From: Actinomycetes bacterium
GTDB lineage: Bacteria; Actinomycetota; Thermoleophilia; Solirubrobacterales; JACPNS01
Assembly: GCA_023404495.1 (NCBI GenBank)
Contig: JAEYBE010000004.1
Location: forward strand, 1 to 64,000
Length of the DNA stretch: 64,000 nt
Direction of reading: 5' to 3'
The position numbers were made by a program, and so were the translations under genes. Shown here piece after piece: positions 62,617 to 64,000 of this stretch. Each line of letters starts with the position of its first letter. The stretch's first letter is position 1. The notes under the pieces were generated by a model. The model was not told the origin of the DNA and did no database searches. It worked only from the letters and a program-made list of their open reading frames with translations.

Positions 62617-63330
62617 TTGAACGAGCAACAGCAGGGCGCTGACGAGAAGAAGCTGAATCCGGTGGTCGAGACGATTCTGATCGTCGCCGCCGCGCTGATC
62701 TTCGCGTTCTTGGTGCAGTGGTTGCTGATCAAGCCGTACAAGATTCCAAGCCTCTCGATGTATCCCCTGCTCGAGGTCAAGCAGCGGGTTCTGGTCAACC
62801 GCATCGAGGGCCGCTTCGGCACTCCCGAGCGCGGCGACGTAGTGGTGTTCCATCCGCCTCCCGGGGCCGAACTGATGGAGTGCGGAATCGAACCCGGACA
62901 GACCTTCGGACCGCCCGAGCAGGTGTACGTCGCACACCCCGAAGTCGCGGACATCGCGGCTGATCCGAAGACCGGATCGATGGCTTGCCCGCAGGCAAAC
63001 GCCGGAAGCCAGAGCCAGGCGTTCATCAAGCGTGTGATCGGACTGCCTGGCGACCGGATCAAGATCATCCGTGGCAACGCGTACATCGACGGCAAGAAGC
63101 TCGACGAGCCGTACGTGAGCACCGTCGACTCGTGCGCGGACCCAAAGACTTTCCGCCCGACCTGCACGTTTTCGAGGGAGTTCACGATCCCGCCGAACAA
63201 GTACTTCGTGATGGGCGACAACCGCAACAACAGCGACGACAGCCGATTCTGGGGTCCGGTGGACAAGAAGTACATCGTCGGCGAGGCGTTTGCGACGTAC
63301 TGGCCGATCAACCGCATCGGCGGGCTCTAA
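62617..63330 (+). CDS. lepB: Signal peptidase I (second copy)
   Basis: 237 residues, a divergent tandem paralog. A helix (VVETILIVAAALIFAFLVQWLL) precedes PSLSMYPLL with Ser47 and FIKRVIGLPGD with Lys138; GDNRNNSDDSRFWGPV is intact. It differs from the first copy in the N terminus and in the loop between box motifs, which has a Cys-containing segment. The TTG start is used, with weak GGAC upstream. Both copies look catalytically complete, suggesting different substrate sets. Confidence 0.92.
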   Translation: MNEQQQGADEKKLNPVVETILIVAAALIFAFLVQWLLIKPYKIPSLSMYPLLEVKQRVLVNRIEGRFGTPERGDVVVFHPPPGAELMECGIEPGQTFGPPEQVYVAHPEVADIAADPKTGSMACPQANAGSQSQAFIKRVIGLPGDRIKIIRGNAYIDGKKLDEPYVSTVDSCADPKTFRPTCTFSREFTIPPNKYFVMGDNRNNSDDSRFWGPVDKKYIVGEAFATYWPINRIGGL

Positions 63331-63370
63331 GAAGGCTTGCCGCCGACGCCAGGGCTAGTTTGAATGCCCG

Positions 63371-64000
63371 ATGGCCGGATCCTCACTCATTGAATTCGAC
63401 CGCACGCGCGGCAGGCGCGTGGCCGGTACGGATGAAGCTGGTCGCGGTTGCCTTGCCGGGCCGATCGTCGCCGCCGGCGTCGCGTTCGACTACGAAGCGA
63501 TCAGTGATCAGGATCTCTCGGTGCTTTCGGCACTCAATGACTCGAAGAAGTTGTCGGCCGACCGCAGGATCGAGCTGTTCGGCGAGATCACGCGGATCGC
63601 GGGCGCCGTCGCGGTGATATCGCGGTCCGCGGCCTACATCGACAACTACGGGCTTCACCGCACCAACCTGCATTGTCTTGGCACCTCGCTCGACCGGGTG
63701 CGGACGGACGAGACAGCGCTGCTCAGCGATGGCTACATGCCGTTCGGAGTGGACGCGCCTTGCGAGGCGGTGGTGAAAGGCGACGCCACGAGCGCGGCGA
63801 TCGCCGCCGCATCGATCATCGCGAAGGTCTCGCGTGATCGCTACATGCAGAGCATCGCCGAGCGCTACCCCGAGTACGCGTTCGAGAAACACGTGGGCTA
63901 CGCGACGCCGGTGCACCGAGAGGCGATCATGCAGCACGGACCGACGCCGATCCACCGGCAGTCGTTTGCCTCTGCGGCCTACGAGCAGTTCCAGCTGGTC
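63371..64000 (+). CDS. rnhB: Ribonuclease HII (partial, runs off the window)
   Basis: The first 210 residues are present and no stop is reached. Motifs are GTDEAGRGCLAGPIVAA (catalytic Asp and Glu), LNDSKKLSADRR, and DATSAAIAAASIIAKVSRDRYM. It removes RNA from RNA-DNA hybrids. TAGTTT (63356-63361) lies 9 nt before the ATG. The order trmD-rplS-lepB-rnhB is conserved in Gram-positives. Confidence 0.95.
   Translation, partial: MAGSSLIEFDRTRGRRVAGTDEAGRGCLAGPIVAAGVAFDYEAISDQDLSVLSALNDSKKLSADRRIELFGEITRIAGAVAVISRSAAYIDNYGLHRTNLHCLGTSLDRVRTDETALLSDGYMPFGVDAPCEAVVKGDATSAAIAAASIIAKVSRDRYMQSIAERYPEYAFEKHVGYATPVHREAIMQHGPTPIHRQSFASAAYEQFQLV

Overview
The window is G+C-rich, gene-dense chromosomal DNA from a high-GC Gram-positive bacterium. 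Gene order (rpmF-plsX-acpP-rnc-smc, ftsY, ffh-rpsP-khpA-rimM-trmD-rplS-lepB-rnhB), the actinobacterial-style start sites and a giant secreted repeat protein suggest an actinobacterium, most likely class Thermoleophilia (Solirubrobacterales). The class assignment is inference from gene content; no marker gene was compared.

Layout. 63-1967: rlmN (minus) and rluB diverge. 1964-8409: an aromatic amino-acid block (chorismate mutase, HisC-like aminotransferase, DAHP synthase, an AI-2E transporter, prephenate dehydrogenase, EPSP synthase). 8459-13353: serC, cmk, der and an ABC-2 exporter pair. 13469-19652: metK, priA, def, fmt, a zinc-ribbon protein and rpe. 19730-23049 (minus): a surface-glycan type operon (GT2, methyltransferase, flippase, small membrane protein). 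23240-27061: the riboflavin pathway ribD-ribE-ribBA-ribH, then rpmB. 27206-29904: a polar amino-acid ABC importer. 29944-36659: an SDR epimerase, a PNPOx-like protein, a FakA-like kinase, recG, rsmD, coaD and a coiled-coil protein. 36689-37707: a truncated RHS C-terminus with a small membrane protein, the only clearly accessory patch. 37907-46166: cupin, SnoaL, yceD-rpmF-plsX-acpP-rnc-smc, an epimerase and a membrane protein. 46199-46845: a VapBC toxin-antitoxin pair. 46849-48600 (minus): lemA-htpX. 48698-63371+: ftsY, nfeD-SPFH, two exported proteins including one of about 2002 residues, then ffh-rpsP-khpA-rimM-trmD-rplS-lepB-lepB and rnhB, which runs off the window.

How it works together. 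Most genes are core metabolism, translation and Sec/SRP export. Overlapping stop/start codons are very common, so translational coupling is probably widespread. Many transcription-unit heads lack a Shine-Dalgarno site and instead have a TAnnnT hexamer 6-11 nt before the start codon, which points to leaderless or near-leaderless mRNAs.

The most unusual items are: (1) the giant exported protein at 51740-57748, built of eight alternating Cys-containing modules, with its own consensus promoter flanked by two TGACA/TGTCA palindromes; (2) a family of intergenic palindromic elements with conserved flanks and variable stems, four of which precede a TAGGCT start-site hexamer; (3) an RNase III with changed metal-ligand positions; (4) an L19 protein with a roughly 125-residue acidic tail and an ambiguous start; (5) the orphan RHS tip. 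No CRISPR array, rRNA, tRNA or complete insertion sequence was seen.
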